Source: Acanthosepion lycidas (lineage: Eukaryota > Mollusca > Cephalopoda > Sepiida > Sepiidae). From it: a stretch of DNA of 64,000 nucleotides. A model generated the notes under the pieces. The model saw nothing but the letters and a program-made list of their open reading frames with translations. It ran no database searches and was not told the DNA's origin. The stretch is taken from NCBI GenBank assembly GCA_963932145.1, contig OZ010586.1, positions 69,777,254 to 69,841,253 on the forward strand, given 5' to 3'. The position numbers and the translations under genes were made by a program. Below, piece after piece: positions 30,741 to 43,133 of the stretch; the stretch's first letter is position 1; each line of letters starts with the position of its first letter.

Positions 30741-32094
30741 GAAATTCAGAATTTTCAAAGAAGATCTCAAAATGCATGCATACACCACGAACGGGTAATT
30801 CGCCAACTAGGCTAAAATAAAATCATTGGCTAGATAGATCAAACAAGTAAGAAATCAACTTGAGGTGAGTATCAACTGTATAAAGTAATTATCGGACTTA
30901 TCTCACAATTACAGAGGGAGAGAAAGAGAGAGAGAGTGAAAAAGAGAGCGAGAGGAGTGAGAGAAAGAGTGAACGAGAGAGAGAGAGAGAGATTATAGAT
31001 TATTAGAGGAAAGTGGAAAAGGGACAATTCCATGTGAGAAAAAAAACTGCATGTGTATCCAAACATTTGTCTGTTCGATTACGTTGAAATATTGAAAATT
31101 TTCGACATTTTCATTTGAAATCAAGAAAATACGAACTTTAAATAAAATAGTTAAAATATATATATAAAAACAAAAAAACAAAGAAGAGGTCAGTTTCAAC
31201 CGACACAAGGAGCATGCGGTTGAACTGACATCTTCCTTTTAACAGATATATTGTGGCGACATTCGAATTAAAGCACAAAACAAAACAAACTAATCCTACA
31301 AGACAGGTCACCAGTGCAAGGAAACATTGCAACCTTACCTTTTCTTAGTCCTCAGGGTGTTGCAACTTGTTGCTTCACAAACTGTGGCTTGTACCTTGTA
31401 GTTTTTTGTAGGGTAATAGTTAAACTATTAAAATCATTTTCACTGTCGAGGGGAAATCCTTACGGAAACAACAAAACGAATAGAGATGCTGAAAGCAGTG
31501 AGCAAGCAACAAAACAAACAAGCAAGCAAAAAAACGAAAAAACACTAACCACATGCTAATTAGTCGTATGCTAATGAATGACAGAGATTAGTTTATGTAA
31601 CATATAAAGAGTTGGAAGAATCACTTCTTGGATTCTCTCATAAAAAGTACAAGATCAGTAAGGCCTACAATCATCCCTCAATATAACAATATAACAAATG
31701 ACCCGACTTTCAAAATAAATTCTAATAATATATAAACTATAAATATATAAACTATAATTTTAATAAGTAAACTTTTCCTGGAAATATGTTGTAAAAATTC
31801 TAAAGTTCTGTTGGAAATTCAGAAAATTTAAACTTTCAGTAAAAAAGTTACAGTATGCATAATTAAGTATATAGTAATGAATAACAAAACGTGCGCACAA
31901 GACATGCGCACAAGACATGCGCACAAGACATGCGCACAAAACGTATTGTATTGATTACACAAACGTATCAATAATAACACATCAGCAGCAAACATATCAA
32001 GCTTTGAAATGTTCAAACTGTCATACACACACTCCTCTTGACCTGCAAAACATTTATTATTATTATTCTTTATAAAAAAAAATTATAATAAATG

Positions 32095-33335
32095 TATTAT
32101 GATATTCGGAAAAGTATTCGACGCTCTCATCAATTTTAAAGTGGTTAAGCATCTTACTTCTCACGACATCCTTTCGAAAAAACAATATGGCTTCCGTTTT
32201 GCCCGGTTAACAGCTGATGTGTTAACAGCCGCCAGTGAATTTGCATATCAACCTTTAGATATCTCGAAGGCGTTCGACAGGGTTTGGCCTGCTGGCCTGC
32301 TATGCAAGCACCAGGGCTACGGTGTCACGGGACGAATTTTTGGTTAAATCCCATCGTCCCAGTCAAATCGGGAAATGAAGGTCCTGTTGAACGGGCTTAC
32401 TTCCAGATCCTTTCATACGAACGCGGGGTTCCCCCAAAGCTCTATCCTGCGTCCTACGCTGCTTCCGATCTTCATCAATGACCTCTCCGATGTGATAAGT
32501 TTCCAACTAGGACCTCCAATCTGTCGTTAACTGGGGTAGGAAATGGTTTGTAAATTTTAACGCCTCCAAAACAAATGTGATTTTATTTAACCAGCACAGA
32601 GAACCTTCCATCAGCGTGGCTAATGATAGACTCCAGGAGGAGAAACACACTACGTTTTATTGGCCTCACGTTTTTCCACTGACATGAAGTGGAGTAACTA
32701 CATCGAATCAACAGCGGCATGCACTGCAAAGAAATCTGGGTCCCTGTGTTGTGCCAGAAAATCTTTCTCGTCAGAGTCCATCGTGCACATTGACAAATGT
32801 ATCATTCGTTCGTGCATTGAATACTGTTGCCATATCAGGTCTTGTGTTCTTGCTGTACATCTTGATATTCTTGAAAAAATCCAAAGAAGGATCTGTAATA
32901 TAATCCATCCTGACCAGGCATCTTGACTTCAGTCACTTTCTCAACGACTTGACGGGGTCTCCGTCTGTCTTTTCTACATATAATTTCCTGGCATCTGATC
33001 TGACGATTTTTTCTGGTGTCTCGAATACAGGGATTTAAGCATGCTACTAGATTGGCATCTAGGTCCCATCCTTTTACTGTTAAAATAGCTAAATGCAACC
33101 GTCACTTCTACTCCAACAGTTTCTTTTCTTGCACTCCCCGCTTGTGGAACTCTTTTCGGTTTCCTTGCTTCCATGATAACTAGAATCTTTAATTTAAATG
33201 CAACGTCAATCGCCATCCGTGACTTCTTGAACCCCATTCATCTCTTGTTCTTTCTCTCAATCTTCTCTTTCTTTTTCACTCCCTGTAATCCCCTGGGTAC
33301 TAGTGGCATTACCACCTTCCTTGGGGTGAAATGAT
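32095..33335 (+). pseudogene. Jockey-type LINE reverse transcriptase, 5' truncated and broken
   Basis: Blocks in order: KVFDALINFKVVKHLTSHDI, KKQYGFRFARLTADVLTAAS, LDISKAFDRVWPAGLL, GYGVTGRIFG. Then, out of frame, come VPPKLYP and the 'LPTLFLIFINDLSD' block. Next are WSNYIESTAACTAKKSGSLC, CIEYCCHIRS and HLDILEKIQRRICNIIHPDQ, then the C-terminus and the 3' end CCTTCCTTGGGGTGAAA (33313-33330). The catalytic YADD region between about 32500 and 32530 is deleted. It is the longest jockey copy here and serves as the reference for the others. Confidence 0.85.
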
Positions 33336-33339
33336 TACA

Positions 33340-34090
33340 AAATTTATCCAAGTTAAAATAAATGGTTAGGAATAAAAGTCCTCTCTTCTTATATATTTAC
33401 TTTTTAAAATTATTTATTTTATATATTTTTGATCATTTTCAAACATTTTTTTTACATTTTATTTGTGTCTACCTTTTATTTTTACCTTTTTAAAAAAACC
33501 TTTGATGTATTTAGAACTAAAAAACAAGCAAATAGAAAAATTTTAACATAAATATATTATTTATAGGGAGCCTTTTCCGACATTATAATCATCGTTATAA
33601 TTCCCTCCCCTTACTCATGCATAAACATAAATTACTTCATCAACGATTTAAATTAAACCAACAAACAACCACTATTGTTAGTGGCATTGTTCTTTTGCGA
33701 TTCTAATAACTGGCCTCGTTTTACTTTACAAAAAAATAGAAATTTTGGGTCCCATGATGCCATGAGACGTGTGTTGAATAAGCATTGATTGTGAATGGAA
33801 AAGATTATAAGGATGGGCTTGCTTGCTGTGCATATGCTGAACGCAGCTATCGATTGCACATATTCCTCCTGCGAAAAAAGACGGAGAGGGGTAGGGTGGA
33901 AGTGGGGGGAGTTCGTGTGTGGCCTGAAACCCAAGATGAAATTGTAAGAAAACGTACAATCAGCAAATCTTTTCGTTTCAGGTAATTGGAAAATAAACGT
34001 TAAATCTTCTATAAAGTAATCGATACACGTAATTGTGCGTCAAGGAGAAACTGGGAAATGAAGAGGTAGAAGATGAGACAGAAAGAGATT
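33340..34090. other. No feature recognised
   Basis: AT-rich intergenic DNA with short chance frames only. Confidence 0.5.
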
Positions 34091-34096
34091 GGAAGA

Positions 34097-34230
34097 AGAA
34101 GAAGAAGAAGAAGAAGAAGAAGAAGAAGAAGAAGAAGAAGAAGAAGAAGAAGAAAACGGGTAGAGACAGATTGGGAGAGAGAGGTGGATTAGAGAAAGAA
34201 GGGTAGAGAATAAATTAGGGAGGGTTACTG

Positions 34231-34287
<57 letters not shown>
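34097..34287. repeat. (GAA)n and (AAT)n trinucleotide tracts
   Basis: About 18 GAA units at 34097-34154 and about 22 AAT units at 34221-34287, within a purine-rich strand that extends to about 34480. The long minus-strand Ser/Ile/Leu frame is a simple-repeat artefact. Confidence 0.95.
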
Positions 34288-34289
<2 letters not shown>

Positions 34290-34489
34290 TGAGTGTCGAA
34301 GAGAAAATAGGAGGGGAATGAAAAAAGAAAGAGATAAAATGAGAAATGAGAAGCGGGTGAAACAAAGGATAAAAGAGTCTTCTTATTAGAGAGAGGAGGA
34401 AAAATGAAGGTGAGAAACTGAAGAGAGGAGAAACTAACGAATAATTGGAGAGAAAGATAAAAAAAAAAAGGTGTGGAGAAAGAATCAGT

Positions 34490-36280
34490 TTTACAATCAA
34501 AATTTGCAGTGGGCGATAAATTGTGCAAATGAAAACATTCGAAAAAAAAATAATAATAGCATTTGTGGTTTATTTTTGTATCTTAAAATATTTATGACGA
34601 ATTGCTTCGTGGAATTCTTCTCGCGATAAATTCCCGGAAAAATTTATGTTAAGTATTTGTTTATTTAATGGCATATAAACTCCTTATGAGTCATTTAATG
34701 CTGAAATTTAATTTTCTTGGGAGCTTAGAAGTAATAAAAATATGTTATATTTTATTCTGCTTTCGCAATTGAAAACATGGTAGATGATACTCAGCTTTTG
34801 TGCATATAGATCTTTGTGTGGATATAATTAATAGAGGATGGGATATGTGTAATTTATGTTGTAGTTTTTTGAAGTCATATTGTGGAATATAGATTGATTT
34901 AAGAAATTCTAGGATATTATATGGATTAATGTCATGAAAGAGTTCTTTCATGTTGATTGACGTATTGTTGGTAATTTTACTATAAATAGGCATTGCTGGT
35001 ATTTTCATTATAAAAATGTATTTTTATACTTTTACAGGGTTTTGTTTTTGTTTGGGGGTTCACTATTTTCTCATAGCTAGGATCCTAACAGGTGCTACCA
35101 AGGGTTGACTTGTGAACAACCGCAATAAAGATGTGGTTCCATGCTTCTCAAAATCTCCAATCTCCCGATCAGAGGCCTTACTGACGGATGTAGTTTATCG
35201 TCATACGGAGGACCTTCATGTTAAATAAAGATACGAATTGTTATATAACTTTTAGGGAGAGAGGTGGAGGGAAATAACACATAGTTAAATGAAGATTGAT
35301 CTAAAGTTCTCATTGTATAATGACCGAGCTTTGTGGTTAATGTTCGTCACTGAAACTACTGCATGGACAAAGAAGATAACTTTGGATAATAAAATTTTGT
35401 TGTGTAAAATAAATGCTTTCATCTATCGTTGAGCCGCGGAATTATTGATTTGCCTACGAGTGTAATTATTAGTTAAATAGTAACAACATCACATGTAGAA
35501 AATTTGCGTTCGTGTCTTTTCGTTACAATCATTTTCGAAAGCATTATACACATATATATGTATCTCTATGATTTCGATATATAAAGCGCTAACAGTATGG
35601 TCCGCCCTTGCTGTACCAATTCGTGTTTGTGCCTTCGATGACTTTTAACACTAGCTTGAGACCCACACAATATTCCACCTACAAGACAGGGAACAACACC
35701 CTTTGTGAAGGATGCTGGAATGTTAGAGCGGTATTTAGTATTCTAACTTTTCATCCGTGGATGTTTAATGTGTAACCTCACAAACGTTGTAATGACTTTT
35801 AGGTACATTACTCCGCCAACTGACGCGATCAGAAGTCACTTACTCAAAGGACGAAATAAGGCTGTCAATCTCTATGCTTCTAATTACCCACTATGAAAGC
35901 AGATTCATATTAGATATTTTACTTTCCAGATCTATTTGTTCAGTTTTGGGGTTGATTGTTGTAGTTCATTCTAAGTATTATTTTGGCGGGAACAGTTTTT
36001 AATTGATTATCTTTATTAAAATAGCTTTAATTAAATTCCCAAACCAAAACAAAACTGTTAAATAAGTGATATAAACAAATTTTTACTACGTTAATAAATA
36101 AATAAATAAATAAATAAAATAAGAAACAAAAATAAAAACAAGCAATATAATTTGACCTAAATAGATAAACAAACGACTTCCGGTGAAATAACCGCCATAA
36201 CAGAATACCCACAATGCACCACTAACCCGTATATATATAAATAGCCGAGAAAAATAACAGCACATGTGTCCTGACGATTA
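34490..36280. other. No feature recognised
   Basis: Mostly unique-looking AT-rich sequence. A short (AATA)n run lies at about 36090-36115. No gene, clear repeat or RNA could be supported. Confidence 0.45.
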
Positions 36281-36698
36281 CATATAGCATGAAACAGACT
36301 GTCGCCTCTAAGTGTTGACTTCTGTTCACTTTTATATTTACACACGCTCTATCTCTGATATTGAGCACTTTATTCCATAAATATAGCACACCTTAAGACT
36401 ATATTTCTTTATATGTATATATATATATATAGAGAGAGATAGATATAGATATAGATAGATAGATATATAGATATATATATATAAGGCACGTGCCGTAAAT
36501 ATTCAGGGTGGGTAACTTGTGACGTTTATGTAGTAAATCTACAAAAAAGAAATAATATTTTTCATTTTATGCATAGTAATCAGAGTAACCGCTATAATTT
36601 TGTCCGATTAGGTGTATCTTATGCCACATAAAGGAAAATGTAGCTACTGATATGTTTTAGTCAGGGTAGGCATTTCCTACCTAGACGACACGTCCTTG

Positions 36699-36751
<53 letters not shown>

Positions 36752-36764
36752 ATTATTTATTTAA

Positions 36765-36960
36765 AAATGATTCCATCGCTACATAAGAGTTCTCATGTTT
36801 CAAAACAAGAGCCGAAAACTTCAATATAATTATTTGAATTAAATTGAATTAAAGTACCAAAATCTGTTCCATCTTCAAGCGAATTTTTTTTTTAATAACT
36901 AATTCCTGAAATTCACGCGTTTTATAAGCATATTCATTATTAAAATTAAAATTACTATGG
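36765..36960 (-). repeat. Dispersed repeat, inverted copy of 2040-2200
   Basis: AAATGATTCCATCG, then TAAGAGTTCTCATGTTTCAA, is the reverse complement of the block at about 2146-2190. Confidence 0.55.
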
Positions 36961-37346
36961 TAACGGCTCGAGCAATTACTTTAAAAAAAGGTGGGGAGTA
37001 AGGGTTAATAATTTGTATCAATATCTCAGTTACATTCAAAGAGGTCAAGTCAGGGTAAGGTTGGGATGTCTAAATTTAAAGCGGAAGATGACATCGTCTA
37101 GTCTGGTTAAGTGTCTATGGAAATTTATTTATTTTTTATTTTATTTTTTGTTTTTTTTTCTTGAAAGGGTTTTGTGTATATAAAAAAGAATATACTTATA
37201 AAACGCGTAAATTTCAGGAATTTGTTATTCCCAAAAAGATTTCGCTTGTAATATCAATTATTAAAACTAATCCGAACAGAGCTCAATGTATTTATTATAA
37301 CAGAGCATATATATTTTTTACAGCAAAAAAAAATTGTTTGTTGGTG

Positions 37347-37384
<38 letters not shown>

Positions 37385-37385
<1 letters not shown>

Positions 37386-37525
37386 AAATAAATATGTTAT
37401 AAAATCACCACAAAAATAGCCATTTTGTTTCAACACTTGTGGCCATTTAACACCATCACTTGATAAGACACCAGAAGTGTTGAAACAAAATGGCTATTTT
37501 TGTATTGGTTTTATAACATACTTGT
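37385..37525. repeat. Fold-back repeat with hammerhead-like centre
   Basis: The arms AAAAATAGCCATTTTGTTTC (37411-37430) and its complement (37481-37502) extend to about 40 bp each. On the plus strand 37459-37486 reads TTGATAAG, an ACAC/GTGT hairpin and GAAAC, a degenerate hammerhead-like order. Compare 1340-1670. Confidence 0.5.
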
Positions 37526-37622
37526 TATAATTTTCGAATAAATTATATGTGCTCTACTCTGTATTGAGCACTCTTTTAAGAATAGTATTTTTGGGTTATT
37601 GGAATTTATTCCGTATGCACCA

Positions 37623-37626
<4 letters not shown>

Positions 37627-37691
<65 letters not shown>
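37627..37691. repeat. (TA)n microsatellite
   Basis: Long pure TA run. Another lies at 37347-37382. Confidence 0.95.
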
Positions 37692-37693
<2 letters not shown>

Positions 37694-38669
37694 GAGGGTA
37701 TGTAGTAAAAAAGAGTAGCCAGTTCTTTTATAATTATAAGAATTTGAATGATAGAAGCACACAAAGCATACCAGAAGGAACATGAAAATCTCAGGGTACC
37801 TCATCTCGTCCCCCGCATATTCTCCTTCTATCTCAACCTGATCAAAAAGTAATACCTGTTCTTTAATTACGACAGATCTCGTAGTAGAAATGTACAAGGC
37901 GTACCAAAATAAATACGAAAGTCTCCAGATTTCAAAGATAGTTTTCAGTATAGTCTTCTGATTTGTACTATACCACCTTTGAATGAGGGTATATAGACCC
38001 ACCTGGGAGAAGCTTCTTGGCTACTTTTTCTCCAGGATACAGTAGAGATTAGACCTATCTCGTTTCCATTTTGTTCCTTTTTGTCACAGGCGAATCTCAT
38101 TGCGCATTGAAGAAAAAACAAAGTAATTTATATTTTACACTTCTTTTTATTTTTAAAAATATTTTATGTATTGTTTACCTTATTTTCATATTAACTCTTT
38201 TTCGTAGAACCCAGTCTTAAAAATCATTATCATTAAGTTCTTTGGTAGAAACCTTGCCAAACAAAAAGAACTTCTAAGAAACTGTAAATGGCGCTATATA
38301 TAATGTAAAGGGAACACAAGATATTATCTCACTATTTCTCTTTCTTTTCTTACAGAATGCCTTAGAAATAGGACGTGACTTGTTGCCTTCGAGGGAGTGG
38401 GGGTGCCATTTCACCCAAGTGAATCTTGTGTCGCATTGAACACAATACGGAATAGTACCCAGACGTAAGCTTACTAGACTACACGCTGACATATCTAATG
38501 ATTATATCAAACCACCAGATAAAGGACTCTTCTCAAGGGAAAATCTTAAGCAATATTTAATCGGAATCTCACTCACACGTACGTACTATAGGGTCATCTC
38601 TATATACACGCCTGCACTATTCCCTTTCTTATTCTTTCCCTTTAGTTTGCTTAGGCAATGGTTGTATAA

Positions 38670-39060
38670 CTGTTGGCATATTCAGTCTTGGGATGTAAGA
38701 TGTGTTGCCATGGATAATGTCTCGTCGTGAGAAATCGAAGAGCCGAGATCGAATTTCGTTCGGTTTCGTGATTTCTCTGGTTTCGCAATCCATTTATTCA
38801 AGCTCATTTAGTATGTTACGCGCTGCTTTCCTCTCTTTTTTACCCTCAGTCCATTGTGTGAATCATCCTTTCTCATTATGTGCCCAGAAATTTCAACTGC
38901 CTCTTCCTGATGTTAAGTATAAGTTTCCTTTTTGCTCCCATTTTCTCTAAAACCTTGCCATTGCTCACATGTTCGGTCCATGGTGTCCTCAGCATCTTTA
39001 TGTTGCAACCACATTTCTGTTGCTTCAAGTCCCTTCTTCATCTTTGAGGAGACATGTCTA
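38670..39060 (-). mobile_element. RTE-like LINE tail remnant
   Basis: Minus-strand copy of the LINE C-terminus. CCTCTTCCTGATGTTAAGTA and GCTCACATGTTCGGTCCATG are shared with 15295-15640. Confidence 0.6.
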
Positions 39061-39751
39061 AAAAAGATATTAGATGAATAATATTTTTCTTTGGCGTAGT
39101 CGGTTTTAAGGGAGGTAATCAATTATAATTATTTACTGAATTATTTCCCTTTAATTAAGTCCGAAGCGCCAATAAAATCGATGTGTATATAAATCAAAAG
39201 AAGAAACTTTAATTAAATCTTTGTTTGTAAATAAAATAAATTATATAAACCCCAATTTTATTAATTACCATTTATTTTAATTTAAAATTTCACTTCTTTC
39301 TTTGGTGTTTCATCTGAATGAAATTGAAATCTATGGACATAAAAAAAAAACAGCTTCGCTTTGCAATCGATGATACAACAACAAAACAATCTGTTTTTTT
39401 TTTTTTTGTTTTTTTTTTAGGTTGAAACAGTTTTCACGTTCTGTACTTTTCCAATTAACATTTGGGTTAGCCAGCTTTTTATCCATAATATTTTTTTCTC
39501 CCCGTGTATTGAAGACCTCCACGAATTATATTTTTTTATATAAAACACCCATAATCTTTCTCTAAGACTATCATTCAATAGGTTTTTAAAATAGCCTTTT
39601 TATAAAAGTTAAAACACTGGTAAATAGTAATGCTATCAATAGGTATTTAAAATAGATTTTTATGGGACAGCTAATAGACCATGATAGACTTTCGAATGTT
39701 CAATCCCTCCTGAAGATTGCTAGTTAATCTTTATTTTTGATGTTACTGTTC

Positions 39752-39806
<55 letters not shown>

Positions 39807-39934
39807 GTATATGTATTGATGTTTATGAAGCAACCCGACTCCAGAGTTTTGTTTACAAAAGCATTTGTAATCGTTTGGTCCACTGTGTAAAGAGAGAGGT
39901 TGTAGTGGTTCCAACGAGAGAAAAGTATGTATAT

Positions 39935-40141
39935 TAAAAAGAAGAGAAGAGAGGTGCCGTAAACGTTTTTGGTTATAATGTGGATTTATTTAGAAAAAAA
40001 TATCATGCTTTGTTTTCCATAATGGAAAACAAAGCATAATAAAGCATAAACAAAAACATAAAGCAAAACAAAAGCATAATATTTTTTCTAAAAAAAAAAC
40101 ACATTACAACCAAAAACGTTTGCGGCACTTCTCTTCTCTTC

Positions 40142-40150
<9 letters not shown>
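39935..40150. repeat. Large imperfect palindrome, about 215 bp
   Basis: The left arm AAGAAGAGAAGAGAGGTGCC...AACGTTTTTGGTT...TTTGTTTTCC and the right arm are reverse complements meeting at CATAATGG near 40020. The right arm carries about 40 extra bases made of AAGCATAA-type repeats. Both sides end in or near TA tracts. No ORF. Confidence 0.8.
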
Positions 40151-40188
<38 letters not shown>

Positions 40189-40244
40189 ACCACTATATAT
40201 ATATATATATATAGGTCCACTATATATATATATATATATAGGTC

Positions 40245-40307
<63 letters not shown>
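40150..40307. repeat. Compound (TA)n array with GG(A/T)CCAC interruptions
   Basis: TA runs are interrupted three times by GG(A/T)CCACTA at about 40187, 40214 and 40242. The array therefore grew by copying units larger than a dinucleotide. Confidence 0.9.
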
Positions 40308-40310
<3 letters not shown>

Positions 40311-40312
40311 CT

Positions 40313-40385
40313 AGTGAGCCAGACAAACCTACCTAGGTTTCACCTAAACGGATCGTCAGGGAAAGTTGTCTACTCGTATCGGGGT
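40313..40385 (-). repeat. Inverted copy of the 23030-23110 repeat
   Basis: GAGCCAGACAAACCTACC and AGGTTTCACCTAA are the complement of the 23030-23110 block. Confidence 0.55.
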
Positions 40386-40538
40386 TTTTTCTTTGGCCTT
40401 CAGACCTGCATCTGTGCGATTTTTTTCGACAGTAGTTCATGTTTGTAGCTTTTTCTTTTTTTAAAACCTTTTTTTCCCTCGAGATTGATTTGATTATTTG
40501 CAAATCAAAAATTCGAGGGTTTTTCGAAACGAGTCTAG

Positions 40539-40603
<65 letters not shown>

Positions 40604-40997
40604 TTCAGAGTTTCTCAAAACTCATAACTGGTCATTTTCGTATCCGAAACGTAAACCAAGCTCTTTATACAGAAAGAATTAATGGATTTTTATTTTATCT
40701 ATGGAGAATCCTAATATTGAGAAATTCTACGTAGGACGTACAAAGAATGAATTTAAACTTCGATGACCACAGCACCTGACTTCATTCAACAATATTAAGT
40801 ATCTTAAATTAATTTTTGGGATTTAAATTTCGTTTTCGAAAAACAGTAATTTCTGTGTCGCGATGGAGACATATTTTTAAAAAAATAATCATATTATGCT
40901 CTAATTTGTATCGAGCACTGTTTTTTTAAAATAAAAAAAATAACTACTAAAGAACTCTATTATAATAGATTATTATAAATCTGTTCTTTCCTATTAT

Positions 40998-41052
<55 letters not shown>

Positions 41053-41079
41053 AAAAAATATTTTTTGTACTATCACGAT

Positions 41080-41535
41080 GTTACAATTATCGTGACAGGC
41101 GTACTGGTCATGTTCAAAATGGTCTGTTTATGCGCTCTCTTCAACCAGGTTAACTTTGTCAATTCGGATGGATTTGCTATTGAGGTATGAGTAAATGGTA
41201 ATGTCATCTGCATAAATACCTTGGGAATAGATGACGTCAGGAAGATCATTGAGGAAGATTTAAAACAGTGTATGACTCAGGCTAGAGCGTGGGGGAACAC
41301 CCGCGTTCGTGTGAAAGGATCAGGAAGCGAGCCCGTTCAGAAGGACCTTCATTAAACAATTTGATAGGAATGATTTGATTAAATCAAACAATCCTTCTGT
41401 AATACCGTAGCCCTGAAGCTTACGTACAAGACCAGCATGCCAAGTTTTTTCAAACGCCTTTGAGATATTTAGAGTCACACTTCGAGTTTCGTCGTTATTA
41501 TCAAGAGCTTGATATATTCAATGATAGACCGTCAG
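41080..41535 (-). pseudogene. Jockey-type RT fragment including the catalytic YADD
   Basis: Minus strand: LDISK..FEKTWHAGLV-like block, GVPPRSSLSHTLFKIFLNDL then PDVIYSQGIYADDITIYSYL. The catalytic YADD codons are the complement of 41203-41214. A stop follows soon after (about 41130). Confidence 0.8.
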
Positions 41536-41866
41536 CGATATACCTGTAAAAACTCCCTCCCTCTCTCTCTCTCTCTCTGTTAAATTTTGAGTTTTTTTAT
41601 TACATGTGTGTAGAGAGAGAGAGGTAAATGTGTGCTGAGTTCTTGACCCGGCCCAAAAGTGATTTTTTTTTAAATATTTTGATGCTTAATTTTTTTGTAA
41701 TTTGATCAAATTTTGGGAAATGAATCGGATTGAGAACTTTGAAGCACCTCTTTTCCCCCTCATTCATCGAAATCTCGCAATACATCGAAATGCGACGGGC
41801 CCCTTAAAAAAATAAATTTTCTATTTATAACAGGAAAACAACTTACACGATTCATCTCCAATATAC

Positions 41867-41913
<47 letters not shown>

Positions 41914-41929
41914 TATAATTTTTTAACAA

Positions 41930-42190
41930 CGTATGAAGGAGGGCTTGGAAAATTTGTTACTTGCAAGACAGATTAAGAGCAAGAGGGACAGAGAAAAACA
42001 ATGTTTAACATACTTCACGAGCGTGAGAAAATGGATGACGGAACAGGATTTAAAAAAAAAAGGAAAGGCAGAAGTTATTTTGAGTTGCAAGGGACAGGAA
42101 ATTGTGGAGAGCCATGATCGCCTTCATTCTGAGGAGACACGGCACAGAGAGAGGGTACGGGGTTCAAAATGTTATTATTCCTAAAAACAC
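41930..42190 (+). pseudogene. RTE-like LINE reverse transcriptase C-terminus
   Basis: Open for 83 codons: KEGLENLLLARQ, KSKRDREKQCLTYFTSVRKW, a lysine run, then ESHDRLHSEETRHRERV. Best-preserved member of the LINE tail family in the window, and duplicated at 44905-45160 (where a one-base change in the poly-A shifts the frame). Confidence 0.7.
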
Positions 42191-42847
42191 GGACATGTTA
42201 AAATATGTGTAACAAAAATAGAAAGACAAACTTCTAAACAACCAACAAACAAGGGCTAGGGGAAGTGTAAGGCTAATAATAATAATAAAAAAAGTTCCCA
42301 TAAATAGATGAGGTGAAGGAAGAGATAAAGAAAACATATATTCCAAAAGAAACGTCTGACTCGTACCAATTCTCACTCTTGACAGCCTCTCGAGGACACA
42401 CGTGTATAAATGTGAAATGTTTTAAAAATACGGTAGGCGACACACAGGAGAGAAGTAAGAGTTCCTTTTCTTTTCTTTTCTTTTTTTGTTCTTTTTAATG
42501 ACGCCAACTTTTCTCTTTTCTTATTCATGGTGTTTGCCAGTGCCAAAAATCCAACTCCCCAAATATATGTCATGGAAAACTAACAGAATCACTGGTGTTA
42601 TTGAAGAGATGTATTCTTCGATGCCTATTACAAGGGTGGTTCTTAATAACTGGGAGAGGCGGACATTTTCTCACTATAAACAGGGGTTCATAATAAAAGG
42701 TGGGGTCGGAAAGTCAAGTAACGAGTCAGAAAGTGCGAAATTAATAAACGGGGGGAGGGGGTGATAAGTTTTCTAAAAAAAAAAAAAAACGCACCCAAGA
42801 TCTATTAGAATAAGAACATTGCTTATTCCTGTATATACGACTTTCTG

Positions 42848-42950
42848 GCTTTTGTCTGGGTTCGAAACCTTAACCATTAACGCTAACTGAATCTATACAA
42901 CTGTTTCAACCACTGAGCAATCTCTTTTGTATAGGTAGTGTAACTGTCAA
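42848..42950 (-). mobile_element. Possible tRNA-derived SINE
   Basis: On the minus strand TTGCTCAGTGGTTGAAACAG (A-box-like) precedes GGTTTCGAACCC (B-box). The pair is repeated in copy 2 at about 45812-45915, and the B-box part alone at 44530-44560. Confidence 0.5.
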
Positions 42951-43133
42951 CGTCGTGGAAGGTGCGCCGTATTCTGGTTGAATCTGTTGCGTTAATTTCA
43001 TGTGAATGCCCTAGGAAAGGCATGAACGAATCGGTGCTACAAGTCTCAAGAGTAACTCAAGGTAGAGGGTTACTGAATAACAATTTGTAAAGGCGTAAAA
43101 GCAGGGAGCAAGGAGTATATATTATGAGGATAA

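Larger units (their letters stand above)
41599..43133. repeat. 1.5-kb segmental duplication, copy 1
   Basis: Nearly identical to 44580-46102 in the same orientation. It contains an RTE-like LINE tail (41930-42190, encoding KEGLENLLLARQIKSKRDRE and a RKWMTEQDL block) and a tRNA-like B box (GGGTTCGAAACC at about 42860). Differences from copy 2 are single bases, a 6-bp indel (about 42600), an 8-bp indel (about 43033) and simple-repeat lengths. Confidence 0.93.

Noticed and set aside
34040-34528. 162-codon minus-strand ORF
   Set aside because: It is dominated by poly-Ser and poly-Ile from GAA and AAT repeats.
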